In this document: piece after piece, positions 1 to 8,688 of the stretch
Numbering within the stretch: the stretch's first letter is position 1
How the letters are laid out: the number at the start of each line of letters is the position of its first letter
Source of the DNA: Gemmatimonadaceae bacterium
GTDB taxonomy: Bacteria; Gemmatimonadota; Gemmatimonadetes; Gemmatimonadales; Gemmatimonadaceae
DNA length: 18,802 nucleotides
Assembly: GCA_014379705.1 (NCBI GenBank)
Contig: JACMLI010000423.1
Coordinates: forward strand, 1 to 18,802
Direction: 5' to 3'
The notes under the pieces: generated by a model
Seen by the model: the letters and a program-made list of their open reading frames with translations, nothing else
Told to the model about the DNA's origin: nothing
Databases searched by the model: none
Translations under genes and position numbers: made by a program

Positions 1-41
1 GGCGGCGTGCGCCGCACGACGGGGGAGCGCGAGGTCGTCAC
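1..41 (-). CDS. Possible start of a further operon gene (partial, off left edge)
   Basis: On the minus strand a GTG at 41-39 overlaps the TGA stop of the lipid kinase gene (40-38) as GTGA. This is the same arrangement seen between tamB and the kinase. Thirteen codons are open to the window edge (VTTSRSPVVRRTP, with V read as Met). Nothing in so short a stretch identifies a product. The only support is the repeated overlap geometry. Confidence 0.2.
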   Translation of the reverse strand, partial: MTTSRSPVVRRTP

Positions 42-931
42 GCGAGCCCCGCGGCCGAAGTCAGGACGCGGGCGGCACCGGGCCGCACCACGCACGTGAT
101 CGGCGTGGTGCCTAACAACTCGCCGTCGGCCTGCGCCGCGCGGATGGGAACGGTCTCGAGCCGGATGATCTTTCCCCTCAGGAAATGCATGTGTGCATGC
201 CCCGTCAGTCGATGCCGCCAGATGCGCCAGCCAATGCCCAGTGCATCGCCCAGCGTCCGCGGATCGTACACACAGAGGTCCAGCCAGCCGTCCGATGGGT
301 CGACCTTCGGGGCGAGTTCGAGCATTCCACCCAGCACCGTCCCGAAGTTCAGCACCATCGCCTCGGCGGCGTGAAATGTATGCTCGACGCCGTCAACCGT
401 GGCCCGCAGCTCGAATCGCTTCAGCTGCACGGTGGCATATGTGGCGGCCATCACATATGCGAGCACCCCCGCGTATCGCTTGAACCGCGGCGACGCCCGC
501 TCGAGCATGGTGGCGTCGATGCCCACGCCAGCAGCGAAGGCAAAGGTGCGACCGTCCTCGAGCTCGCCCAGGTCAATGCGACGTTCGTGCCCCAGGAGCA
601 GGGCATGAACGGCGCGCTCGATGCGGAGCGGCGTTCCAAGGGCTCGAGCGACAAGGTTTCCGGTGCCGCCAGGCAGGATTCCGACCGGACGCCCATGCCG
701 CCCCGCGGCCTCGAGCACCTCCATCGCCGTCCCATCACCCCCAAGCGAGAACACCGCGTCGTACAACGGCGCAAGTTCCCTTGTGATGGTGGACGCGTGC
801 CCGGGGCGCTCGGTGAGTACTGCATCCACCGTGACGTCGTGCTCGGCGAAGGTGCGCAGCGCCCGGGGGAGCGCGCGCGACCCGCGACGCGAGGCGGGAT
901 TGGCAATGACCAACGCGCGCCGAATGGTCAC
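38..931 (-). CDS. Diacylglycerol kinase / lipid kinase family protein (DAGK catalytic domain)
   Basis: Predicted to be a cytosolic, membrane-associated kinase that phosphorylates diacylglycerol or a related lipid with ATP (DAGK/YegS/BmrU family). With the GTG at 931 as start it has 297 residues, usual for the family. Visible motifs are an N-terminal strand with NPAS (11-14), the nucleotide-binding GGDGT (64-68), PGGTGN (87-92), GIDA (137-140), DPSDGWLDL (211-219) and the C-terminal QADGELLG (267-274). The frame stays open upstream to an ATG at 1009, but that start would overlap tamB by 82 nt and add an unconserved basic segment. GTG 931 overlaps the tamB stop as GTGA and places the first beta strand right after the start. 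The lipid substrate cannot be read from sequence; the context suggests glycerolipid turnover linked to envelope assembly. Confidence 0.88.
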   Translation of the reverse strand: MTIRRALVIANPASRRGSRALPRALRTFAEHDVTVDAVLTERPGHASTITRELAPLYDAVFSLGGDGTAMEVLEAAGRHGRPVGILPGGTGNLVARALGTPLRIERAVHALLLGHERRIDLGELEDGRTFAFAAGVGIDATMLERASPRFKRYAGVLAYVMAATYATVQLKRFELRATVDGVEHTFHAAEAMVLNFGTVLGGMLELAPKVDPSDGWLDLCVYDPRTLGDALGIGWRIWRHRLTGHAHMHFLRGKIIRLETVPIRAAQADGELLGTTPITCVVRPGAARVLTSAAGLA

Positions 932-3900
932 CAGCGCCAGGTACGGAAGAAATCGAGCGACCACTGCGATCCACGCGACGCGGCGAACCCGAGCGCCTCG
1001 TTGCTGCACAACATCGCCGCGATCGGCGGCTCGCGGCTGACCGACACGCCGAGCCCGGATCGAATCGTGTACTCGATGGACCCACCAATCATCTCGCTCG
1101 CACGGATGTTGTTCACGGGTGCCTGGCCGCTGCCGAGGAACTGCTGGAGCGGGCAGAACCCTGTCGTCAGGCTCACGAACGTGCGGTCGTTGAGCTGCTT
1201 GCCCAGGCCGAGCTGCGTCCCCGCGAGACCGGCGATAAGGCTCTGTCCGCGCGTCGCGCCCGACACCGATTGCAACTGGATGTAGTCGAAGAAGCGTCCG
1301 GAAAACCGTTGCGACAGGCTCGACCCGATGTTCGAGAGCAGGAGGTCGGCGTAGTACGTGTTGAGGCCCCCGATGTCCGCGCTCGGCCGACCGGTGAGGA
1401 GGTACGCGAAGAGGTCGGACTCCGAAAGCGACAGCGAATCGGCACTCTCCAGCGCCAGGCGCGGCTGGGCGAGCGTACCAAGCAGGCGCGCGCGGATGCG
1501 GATGTTGCGGTTGCTGTACAGCTGGTTCGCCTGACGCACTGAATACAGGGCGCGGATGTTGAGCGTCGGGTTGAAGTCCGCGTCGCCGAAGAAGCGCACT
1601 TCGCCCCCCTCGATCGAGAAGAGGCGGTACAGCACGTCACCAAAGCGCATCAGGAAGGTGCCGCGCTCCGTGGTCAGCGCGCCTTCAACGGCGAGCTGTG
1701 GCACACCGGTCGCCGACAAGCCGCTCGCGCGGATCACGTTCACCGATCCGCCCAGCTTGATGTTCGCTTCCGACGACTGAAGCCGCACGTCGGAGCCCAT
1801 GACGAGTTGCACGTTCTGCGCGGTGAGCCCCTGCAACAGCTTCGGGAGCTCCGGCAGCACGGCGCGCGTCCCGGCGAGGGAGGTGTCCACCATCGCCGCG
1901 AACTCGGGGTCGTCGATGTTGACGATCTGCTTGGAGGTGAGTTCGGGAATGACGATGTAGCCATTGTCCACCGTCACCGAGCCGGTAAGCACCGAAGCGG
2001 ACTCACGCCCCTGGAAGCGCAGGCCGGCACTGATCGTCAAGTCGCCAATGCGACGCTTGTCGATGACGTGGAAGTCGGTCGCGTTGAGGTTGAGCGAGAA
2101 GCTGCGATCGTCGGCCTTGTCCACGGCGACGAAGCCGTCGAGGGACAACCGGCTGCGCGAGGTTTCGCCGCTCACCATCGAAAAGCGCTCGATCCGGATC
2201 GTGTCCCGCGCCGCACGCAGGTCGGCAAAGAAGTCGCGCACCTCCACGCCCAGGTCGGTCACGAACGCCCCGGCGCTGTCGACGCGGATGTAGCCCTCGA
2301 GCGCGGTCGCGCGCGGCCGCCCGGCGATCGACACGTCGGCATTGAGGCGACCCGACGCGTTGCTCACGGCCGGCGTGAACGACTCCACGAGCTTGAGGTC
2401 AACGTCGCGCGACACCACCGAGACGCGCATCGAATCGTCGAGGAGCCGACGGCTGCGCGACTCGAAGGCCAGGTCGATGGGGACGTTGCCATCGACCCGC
2501 AGCACGGCCGTGTCGCCACGGAGCACGCCGAGGGAGCCGGTGAATCGGCGATCGCCGTAACGCCCCGTGAGGGAGGTCTCCGACAGGTTGACCTGGCCGA
2601 CCTTTGTGCCCACGAGCCGGCCCGTCACGTCGATGACGGGTGCGGCGCGCGTTCCCGTGGCCTTCACGTCGAGGCTCATCGCGCCGGCAAGCTTTACCTG
2701 CGACTGGCCGAGCGCGGCCAGGTCTTCGAGGGCGACCGAATCAACGACGAGATGCATCGCCACCGGATCGGTCCGGGGCGCGGTCCCCTGCAGCGTGATG
2801 TGCCCACCGCGATTGCCGGCGAGGGAAAAATTCTCGACCGTGAATGCGTCGGTCCACCAGCGCACGACGCCACGTTGGTCCAGCGTCCATTCGTGGTCCC
2901 CGAAGCCCACGCGCCCCTGGGAGAGCGCTACTCTGGTGGTGTCGCCGCGGATGCCGACGCCGGCCGTCGCCTCGATCGTCGGGCCATTGGTTTCCTCGGC
3001 CATCACCCGCACTTCCGCCGAGTCGGCGGAACGCATCGTGATGTCCGCCGCGGCGTGGCGAAGCCCGATCCCGCCTACGCTGACGGTATCGGCCGTGAGC
3101 GAGGCCGTGCCGTTCAGCCCATCGAGACCTACCTGGTTCAACGCGAGCTGCAGGCGGGCGCGACGTGCCGTGGTGCTGAAGACGTCGAGTGCCCGGCCGT
3201 CGATCGTGCCGCGGACGGCCAGCGTGTCGATCGAGCCCGCGAGCGTGAGCGCCGCGGTCACTTCGCCGGTGAGCGAGTCGGCCTCGATGTTGGCCCGATC
3301 GAGGCTGTCCTCCGCGGTGCGGACGAGGTAGGGGCGGATCCCGCCTAACGAATCGGCCTCGAGCCGCACGACCATCGAGTCCGACTGGTCGGCGCGCAGG
3401 CCGATCCCCCCGCGCGCGCTCAGCCGGCCCATCGGCGACTCCACGCCGAGGGAATCCACGCGGAGACGTCCATCGAGGAAGGCGAAGCGGGCTCGCGCCC
3501 CTTCGTACAGGCGCGTGCTGTCCACGCGCGAACGCATCAGGTCGAGCCCGATGGTGCCCACGTAGTTCGCCAGCGAATCCCCGCGAAGGTCGATCTCGGC
3601 GGTTCCCGTGAGCGCTGTTGCCGGCATGCTCGACGTGTCGTACAGCACCCGGAGGTTCGCGTCGGTGAAGCGCAGCGTGCCCTTGTACCCGAACCCGCCC
3701 ACCGAGTCGATGTCGACGCGTCCGTCAAAGCCATACGTACCGGGAATCCCGGTGAGCTCGGTAGAGACGTCGAGGTCTTCGGCCGTGCCCTGGAGCCGCA
3801 CCGGTCCGGTGAGGGAGCCGCGTTGTTCGAGCGCGAGTTCGGGCCACGCTTTCGCGATCGTCGACAGGTCGATCGGCATCGCCTGCATCGCGATGTCGTA

Positions 3901-5457
3901 GGTGAGGAACACGTCGCCGATCGTGACGCGCCCCGACCCCGTGAAACGGCTCGCGGGCAGCGTGTCGAAATGGTGCGTGATGTCGGCGTTCCGGAAGCGC
4001 ACGTCGGTCCAGACGGAGTCAAGCGTCGCGTGTCCGCTGATCGATCCGTCGAGAAGCGGGAAGGACGGATTGAGGAACTGGAGCGTGGCGAGGTCGAAGC
4101 GGTCGAGGTCCACGTCGAACGACTTGAACTTCGTGAAGGCCGGGAGGAGCATGTTGATCTCGCCGCGCGCCCTCCCGGCGGCACGCGCGCCGGGCACGTT
4201 CGCGTCGACGAAGGAGAAGGAGGCCGCCTCGATCTTGAACGTGTTGACCGGCCCACCACTCGCCCGGATGTCGGCGGTGATCTTGCCGCGCCATGGAAAT
4301 GGGAGCGGCTCTCCGGTGAAGTCCTCGATCAGTTCCCAGTCGATCGGCGTGGCCTGCACGTTGACGTCCTTCACGATCAGCACCGGGGCGCCAACGCCGA
4401 ACGTCATCGCGCCGCGCAGGCGAGAACCGACCGTCTGCACGTCCATGCTGGAGATTTCGTAGTCCAGCACACGCAGGTTGCGTTGGTTGCGGATGCGCAG
4501 GACCATCTTGCCGCCCCCCGTCGTGGGCAGCGTCGGATACACCCACGCCACGTCCGAGAGGGAAACGGAGTCTCCCGTGATGGTCACGTCATAGCGCGTC
4601 GGCAGGTCGTTGCCCCACCAGACCTTGCCCTGCGCCCGGCCGCGCGACCCCGGCAGCTGGAAGTGGTGGAACTCTGCCCACACCGAGTCGCCAAGGAGCC
4701 GGATGGTCCCCTGCGCGTTCGAGATGTTGAGCGGCGGGTCGGATTCCACCGCGTCGAGCCGCTGCACCTGGAAGAAGCGCCCGGTGGAATCGGGATCGTT
4801 CACGCGGGCATAGCCCAGCTGCACGTCGCCCTTTGTCCAGCGACGCGTGATGACGAACTGGCTGCCCGATCGCAGGATCTGCTTGTCCGTGCGCCCCAGG
4901 GCATGGGCAATCGCACTGTCCCGCCGGGCTCCCGAAAGGGAGTCGGCGGGCTTCCAGGGCAGCGTCAGCTCGAAGGTGAGGCCCTGCACCGCCGCATTTG
5001 TCACGACAATGTAGTCACCGAAGCCGCGGGTCGTCTTCTTCGGCCCGGGCGGACCGGACGGGAAGATCTTCCGGTAGTTCCACTTGCCGAGCGAGTCCTG
5101 CCGGATGTTCACGACGGGGCGTTCGATGCTCAGCTCCCGCACCAGGATGCGGCGGTCCCAGATGTCGCGGGGGTCGAAGCGCAGCCGGATGGGCCCCGTC
5201 GAGATGAACAGCGAGTCGTTCGGCTCCCGAATCGCGAAGGAGTCCACGGTGAGGTCGGTGAACAGCGAGCCACGGATCGTGCCGATGTACCACTTGCCGC
5301 CCCGGGCACTGCGGTTGAGCTGGTCGACGACGTAACTCCGGATCTGTTCGCGTCCCCACTGCGTGCGCGTGGTGAACACCACCGCGAAGGCCACGAGCCC
5401 GAAGATCGCGAAGATCGTCGCGGCACTTGCCAGCACGACCACCCGACGGCGCGACAT
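928..5457 (-). CDS. tamB: TamB-like translocation and assembly module / AsmA-like protein (DUF490 C-terminus)
   Basis: A 1509-residue, inner-membrane-anchored periplasmic protein of the TamB family. These proteins form a long hydrophobic beta groove that bridges the two membranes, assist outer-membrane protein insertion with TamA, and are implicated in phospholipid transport. Residues 5-28 form one N-terminal hydrophobic anchor after MSRRR. The body is a long run of beta-strand-rich repeats with recurrent Asp-Ser and Asp-Thr turns (DSLG, DSVW, DTLP types). The C-terminal part has the DUF490 character (GEVRFFGDADFNPTL, SDLFAYLLTGRP, GLGKQLNDRTFVSL) and ends in alternating aromatics (FFRTWRW). 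The protein contains only two cysteines, C1435 and C1484, both near the C-terminus. Its ATG follows the tamA stop with no gap, and its TGA overlaps the kinase start. TamB is a functional assignment; YhdP/YdbH-like AsmA proteins look similar, but the preceding Omp85 gene favours TamB. Confidence 0.9.
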   Translation of the reverse strand: MSRRRVVVLASAATIFAIFGLVAFAVVFTTRTQWGREQIRSYVVDQLNRSARGGKWYIGTIRGSLFTDLTVDSFAIREPNDSLFISTGPIRLRFDPRDIWDRRILVRELSIERPVVNIRQDSLGKWNYRKIFPSGPPGPKKTTRGFGDYIVVTNAAVQGLTFELTLPWKPADSLSGARRDSAIAHALGRTDKQILRSGSQFVITRRWTKGDVQLGYARVNDPDSTGRFFQVQRLDAVESDPPLNISNAQGTIRLLGDSVWAEFHHFQLPGSRGRAQGKVWWGNDLPTRYDVTITGDSVSLSDVAWVYPTLPTTGGGKMVLRIRNQRNLRVLDYEISSMDVQTVGSRLRGAMTFGVGAPVLIVKDVNVQATPIDWELIEDFTGEPLPFPWRGKITADIRASGGPVNTFKIEAASFSFVDANVPGARAAGRARGEINMLLPAFTKFKSFDVDLDRFDLATLQFLNPSFPLLDGSISGHATLDSVWTDVRFRNADITHHFDTLPASRFTGSGRVTIGDVFLTYDIAMQAMPIDLSTIAKAWPELALEQRGSLTGPVRLQGTAEDLDVSTELTGIPGTYGFDGRVDIDSVGGFGYKGTLRFTDANLRVLYDTSSMPATALTGTAEIDLRGDSLANYVGTIGLDLMRSRVDSTRLYEGARARFAFLDGRLRVDSLGVESPMGRLSARGGIGLRADQSDSMVVRLEADSLGGIRPYLVRTAEDSLDRANIEADSLTGEVTAALTLAGSIDTLAVRGTIDGRALDVFSTTARRARLQLALNQVGLDGLNGTASLTADTVSVGGIGLRHAAADITMRSADSAEVRVMAEETNGPTIEATAGVGIRGDTTRVALSQGRVGFGDHEWTLDQRGVVRWWTDAFTVENFSLAGNRGGHITLQGTAPRTDPVAMHLVVDSVALEDLAALGQSQVKLAGAMSLDVKATGTRAAPVIDVTGRLVGTKVGQVNLSETSLTGRYGDRRFTGSLGVLRGDTAVLRVDGNVPIDLAFESRSRRLLDDSMRVSVVSRDVDLKLVESFTPAVSNASGRLNADVSIAGRPRATALEGYIRVDSAGAFVTDLGVEVRDFFADLRAARDTIRIERFSMVSGETSRSRLSLDGFVAVDKADDRSFSLNLNATDFHVIDKRRIGDLTISAGLRFQGRESASVLTGSVTVDNGYIVIPELTSKQIVNIDDPEFAAMVDTSLAGTRAVLPELPKLLQGLTAQNVQLVMGSDVRLQSSEANIKLGGSVNVIRASGLSATGVPQLAVEGALTTERGTFLMRFGDVLYRLFSIEGGEVRFFGDADFNPTLNIRALYSVRQANQLYSNRNIRIRARLLGTLAQPRLALESADSLSLSESDLFAYLLTGRPSADIGGLNTYYADLLLSNIGSSLSQRFSGRFFDYIQLQSVSGATRGQSLIAGLAGTQLGLGKQLNDRTFVSLTTGFCPLQQFLGSGQAPVNNIRASEMIGGSIEYTIRSGLGVSVSREPPIAAMLCSNEALGFAASRGSQWSLDFFRTWRW

Positions 5458-7704
5458 CTAGAACGCCTGCCCGATGGAGAAGTTGAACCGCAGGCGCTGG
5501 AAGAACCCGCGCTGCGAACGAGGCTCGAACGTCGACGGGCAGCTGCCCGCGGCCTGCGTGAAGTCTCCCGCGGTCTCGGTGACCGCGAGCGTGTTCCCCG
5601 GACTGACGCAGAACACTTCCCCGCCGCGACGCGTGAGGTCCCCCTGGTCGATGTAGTAGACGGGTCCTCCCGGCAGCGTTCGCGGTCCGTACGCAATGTC
5701 CACGCGCAGGGGACCGATGGGCGAGAAGACGCGCACGCCAACCCCCGGCGTGACCTTGAGCTGCGTGAACGCCGAGCGCGAACTCAGCGAGTTGCGGTTC
5801 CAGACTTCGCCGGCATCCGCAAAGGCCGCGAGTTGCAGCAACTCGGGATAGACGGGGCTCCGGAAGCGGAACTCCGCATTGAGCACCACGACGTTGTCGC
5901 CGCCGGTGGGCTGGTCAGGGCGGATGCGACTCGAGTCGGGGCTCGTGCGGTAGTAGGTACTGCCGGCCGAATCCAGGGTCGCGAACCGACCCGGCCCCAC
6001 GCGATACACGAGCGGACCGAGCTCATTGGGCCCGAACCCGCGCACCGAGGTCGGGCCGCCCGCGTACATCCGCTCTTGCGGGGGAACGAAGCGCTGCACG
6101 CCGGCCAGCCGGTTGTCGGAGAGCACCGTGCCGCCGCGGAAGCGGATGACGAGACGGGCGTCGGACGGCAGGCCGATATACCAGGCCCCATCCATCGACG
6201 CCCGGGTGAACTGGACGACGGTGTCGGACCCGACGGTTGGCGAGGCATGCCGCAACTCGAATCGCATCACGGACCCGCGCGACGGGTCCCCGATGTCGTT
6301 CGCCGTCGAGCGCACCGCCGACCACCCGACCGTCGCGGTGCGCCGGTTGGTGTTGCCGAGGATATCGATCGTTTCGCGATCGCACACGTTGAAGACGCCA
6401 CAGAAGTACGCGGGCTGCGCCTCCGTCTTGCCGTACTCCATCTGGTAGCTCAGCGAGACGGGGATGCGTCCGCCCAGCTGCAGGGAGCCTAACGCGCCGA
6501 AGGGCGTGCTCTTCCGATAGGTGCGGAACTCGGAGCGTCGCTCGCTGTAGAGGGTCAGCGAGGGAAAGGCACGCCGGCCGAAGAGTGGTGGCTGCGTGTA
6601 CGTCGCGCCGGCGTAGTAGTTCGTGCCCCCGGAGAAGAAGTCCTCCCGCACGCTCTCCGGACACAGGGCGTCGACGAACTTGAACGGATCCCCCGCGCCG
6701 ATACGCGACAGGCGTCCCGTGACGTCCACACGGCGCAGTCCACCGAGGAAGTTCACCGTCGCGATGTTTCCCTGGATGCGCAGGCAGTCGTAGTTGCCCC
6801 ATCCAATCGCCGCGCGCGCGCCGTGCAGCTCCCCCTCGACCAGGTTCACGTTGAGGGTCAGGAGCGAGTCGACGTCGTCCACAAGGCTCGCCGAGTCCAC
6901 CGACACGTCGACGTGCTGGAAGGCCTCGGTGAGGTAGAGTCCGCGCTTCACACCCTCGAGGTCGCGCTGGCTGAACACCGCCCCCGAGTCGATGCCGAGG
7001 GTCTCGCGCACCCTGGACGGGTGCACGCCAATGGCGTCGCCCGTGCCGCGTGCCTTCTCGACGTTGATCGTGATGCTGCCGATCTTCATCCGCGGGCCCG
7101 GCGCCGCCTCGAACCACACCTTGGCGCGCAAGGCCGCGGTGTCGGTATCGATGTTCCGCAGCACTTCGGCGGTGGGATAGCCGGTGTTGCGCAGTCGACG
7201 CGTGATCGAGTCGCGCATCGCGTCGAGCAGCGCACGATCCATGCGATCGCCCAGCTTGAGCGGCAGGCCGCGCAGGACGCGCTCGCGCACCTGAATGTCA
7301 TCGAGCCCGTTGACCGAGAGGCTGTCGATGAGGAGCGGACGCCCCTCTTCGATGTCGAAGCGCACCTCGACGCTCTTCGCGTCCTGCTTGACGAGTTCAG
7401 GCTTCACGCGCGTGCCGCGGAAGCCGCGCTCGAGGTAGTAGAACGCCAGTCGCCGCGCGTCCTGCACGACGACGGTGGAGTCGTAGCAGAGGCGGGTGCC
7501 GAACACCTTCAGGAAGCGCCGGGCCCAGGTCGATGGCGTCGTGACGATGAGCACCGAGAGCTGGTCGTCGCGATACGTCGCGTTACCTCGAAAATCCACG
7601 CTGTTGACCTCACGCAGCCCGCCCTCGCACAGCACTTGCTGGGCTTGCGCGGGTGCGACGCAGAGGCACGACGCGAGCGCCACCCACGCGAGCCGCCACC
7701 GCAT
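5458..7704 (-). CDS. tamA: Omp85-family outer membrane protein (TamA/BamA-like, POTRA plus beta-barrel)
   Basis: A 748-residue outer-membrane barrel of the Omp85 superfamily that inserts beta-barrel proteins, partnered by the downstream TamB-like protein. A signal peptide is visible (hydrophobic WVALASCLCVAPAQA, likely cleaved after residue 21). Residues about 22-300 carry POTRA-like repeats (VNSVDFRGNATYRDDQL, IDSLSVNGLDDIQVRERVLRG, KIGSITINVEKA). The rest is a bacterial surface antigen barrel with the lid-loop motif VRGF at 554-557 (GGPTSVRGFGPNELGP). The last residue is Phe (RFNFSIGQAF), fitting the barrel C-terminal signal. The mature protein has eight cysteines, spaced as four near pairs. 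It starts 4 nt after the REC-GGDEF stop, with GAGG about 9 nt upstream. TamA rather than BamA is inferred from tamB next door and from an apparently short POTRA region; the number of POTRAs needs a structure model. Confidence 0.9.
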   Translation of the reverse strand: MRWRLAWVALASCLCVAPAQAQQVLCEGGLREVNSVDFRGNATYRDDQLSVLIVTTPSTWARRFLKVFGTRLCYDSTVVVQDARRLAFYYLERGFRGTRVKPELVKQDAKSVEVRFDIEEGRPLLIDSLSVNGLDDIQVRERVLRGLPLKLGDRMDRALLDAMRDSITRRLRNTGYPTAEVLRNIDTDTAALRAKVWFEAAPGPRMKIGSITINVEKARGTGDAIGVHPSRVRETLGIDSGAVFSQRDLEGVKRGLYLTEAFQHVDVSVDSASLVDDVDSLLTLNVNLVEGELHGARAAIGWGNYDCLRIQGNIATVNFLGGLRRVDVTGRLSRIGAGDPFKFVDALCPESVREDFFSGGTNYYAGATYTQPPLFGRRAFPSLTLYSERRSEFRTYRKSTPFGALGSLQLGGRIPVSLSYQMEYGKTEAQPAYFCGVFNVCDRETIDILGNTNRRTATVGWSAVRSTANDIGDPSRGSVMRFELRHASPTVGSDTVVQFTRASMDGAWYIGLPSDARLVIRFRGGTVLSDNRLAGVQRFVPPQERMYAGGPTSVRGFGPNELGPLVYRVGPGRFATLDSAGSTYYRTSPDSSRIRPDQPTGGDNVVVLNAEFRFRSPVYPELLQLAAFADAGEVWNRNSLSSRSAFTQLKVTPGVGVRVFSPIGPLRVDIAYGPRTLPGGPVYYIDQGDLTRRGGEVFCVSPGNTLAVTETAGDFTQAAGSCPSTFEPRSQRGFFQRLRFNFSIGQAF

Positions 7705-7708
7705 CAGC

Positions 7709-8635
7709 TCACGCCTCTTCGAACAGCAGCCCGCCCGGCCCCTGCTGCTTGGCGCGTCGCTTGGCGTCCGCAGCCCGCTGCCCGAGGTGCGCGAGGCTCA
7801 CCCACGCGTCCAGACGCACCTGCATCACCGCGGCCGAGACGTTGGCGAGCAGGAACTCGCGCGGCTGCCCGTCGCGATCGAGTCCGTGATAGGTGCCGCG
7901 AGACGCCGCGTCGCCGCCGACCGCACGCGCGACGACATCGCGGCACCGCGTCGCGCACTCCTGCACGAGTCGCCGCACATGCTCGCCGTGGGTCACCACG
8001 ATGAAGTCATCCCCGCCGATGTGTCCGACGAAGTCGCGATTCGTCGGGCCGTTCACCAGCGTCGACGCCTCACGGATCGCGGCGCCCAGTCCGCGAATGA
8101 CCTCGTCGGCAATGGCAAAGCCGAACGTGTCGGCGAAGGGCTTGAAGTTGTCCAGGTCGAGGTAACAGACCGCAAAGTCCTCGCCTCGTTCGATGCGTCG
8201 CACGACTTCCGCGTCGATCGCACGCCCGCCAGGAAGCCCGCTCGTGGGATTCCGGTCGCCTTCGCGCTGCACGAGCCGCAGCAACGCCGCGACTCTCACC
8301 CGCAACTCCCGCGGATCGAACGGCTTGGGGAGGTACTCGTCGGCGCCCGCGGTGAATCCCTCGACCTTGTTCTCCACCCCACTCTGCGCAGTGAGCATGA
8401 GGACGGGGATGCGCGCCGTGAACGGGTTCTCCTTGAGCAGGCGGCAGACTTCGAGCCCCGTCATGTTGGGCATCGAGTTGTCGAGCACCACGAGATCGGG
8501 CTCCCGTTCCTTGATCGACGCCAACGCCTCCAGGCCATCGCCCACGACGGCTACTTCATGCCCCGACGCTCGAAAGAGGTCACGGAGCATGAACCGCATG
8601 TCTTCGTTGTCATCGGCGACCAGAAGATAGCTCAA
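7709..8635 (-). CDS. Response regulator with degenerate GGDEF domain (REC-GGDEF)
   Basis: A soluble two-domain signalling protein. Counting from the proposed TTG start (308 residues), residues 3-118 form a receiver domain with the acidic pair D8/D9, phospho-acceptor D52 (VVLDNSMPNMTG), T82 and K104 (LPKPFDP). Residues about 130-305 form a GGDEF domain (GLPGGRA, LDLDNFKPFADTFGFAIADEVI, HIGGDDF at 205-211). The signature reads GGDDF rather than GGDEF, so cyclase activity is uncertain and the domain may only bind or sense GTP or c-di-GMP. No EAL or DNA-binding domain follows. The frame continues upstream to an ATG at 8863, but that extension runs through the palindromic intergenic region and looks non-coding. 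Starts nearer the REC fold are non-ATG; TTG 8633-8635 gives LSYLLVADD. The gene is followed 4 nt later by tamA, which implies co-translation. Confidence 0.82.
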   Translation of the reverse strand: MSYLLVADDNEDMRFMLRDLFRASGHEVAVVGDGLEALASIKEREPDLVVLDNSMPNMTGLEVCRLLKENPFTARIPVLMLTAQSGVENKVEGFTAGADEYLPKPFDPRELRVRVAALLRLVQREGDRNPTSGLPGGRAIDAEVVRRIERGEDFAVCYLDLDNFKPFADTFGFAIADEVIRGLGAAIREASTLVNGPTNRDFVGHIGGDDFIVVTHGEHVRRLVQECATRCRDVVARAVGGDAASRGTYHGLDRDGQPREFLLANVSAAVMQVRLDAWVSLAHLGQRAADAKRRAKQQGPGGLLFEEA

Positions 8636-8656
8636 GGGCTGACACAGACGAGAGCG

Positions 8657-8662
8657 TGTAAA
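8657..8662 (-). promoter_or_regulatory. Weak -10-like hexamer before the REC-GGDEF gene
   Basis: The minus strand reads TTTACA at 8662-8657, about 21 nt before the proposed TTG start. It lies between the large hairpin and the gene. I see no convincing -35 element at the right distance. It is listed only as the best candidate in the short stretch between hairpin and start. Confidence 0.2.
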
Positions 8663-8688
8663 GTGAAGCGCTGCAACAAATTCGCCGA

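Noticed and set aside
932..1009. Upstream ATG start for the lipid kinase
   Set aside because: It would overlap tamB by 82 nt. The GTG at 931 overlaps the tamB stop as GTGA and fits the family N-terminus.
1807..6492. Long plus-strand open frames (513 and 889 codons) opposite tamB and tamA
   Set aside because: They are antisense shadows in GC-rich DNA: Arg/His/Asp/Gly-rich low-complexity products with no motif, while the minus strand codes for clear TamB and TamA proteins.
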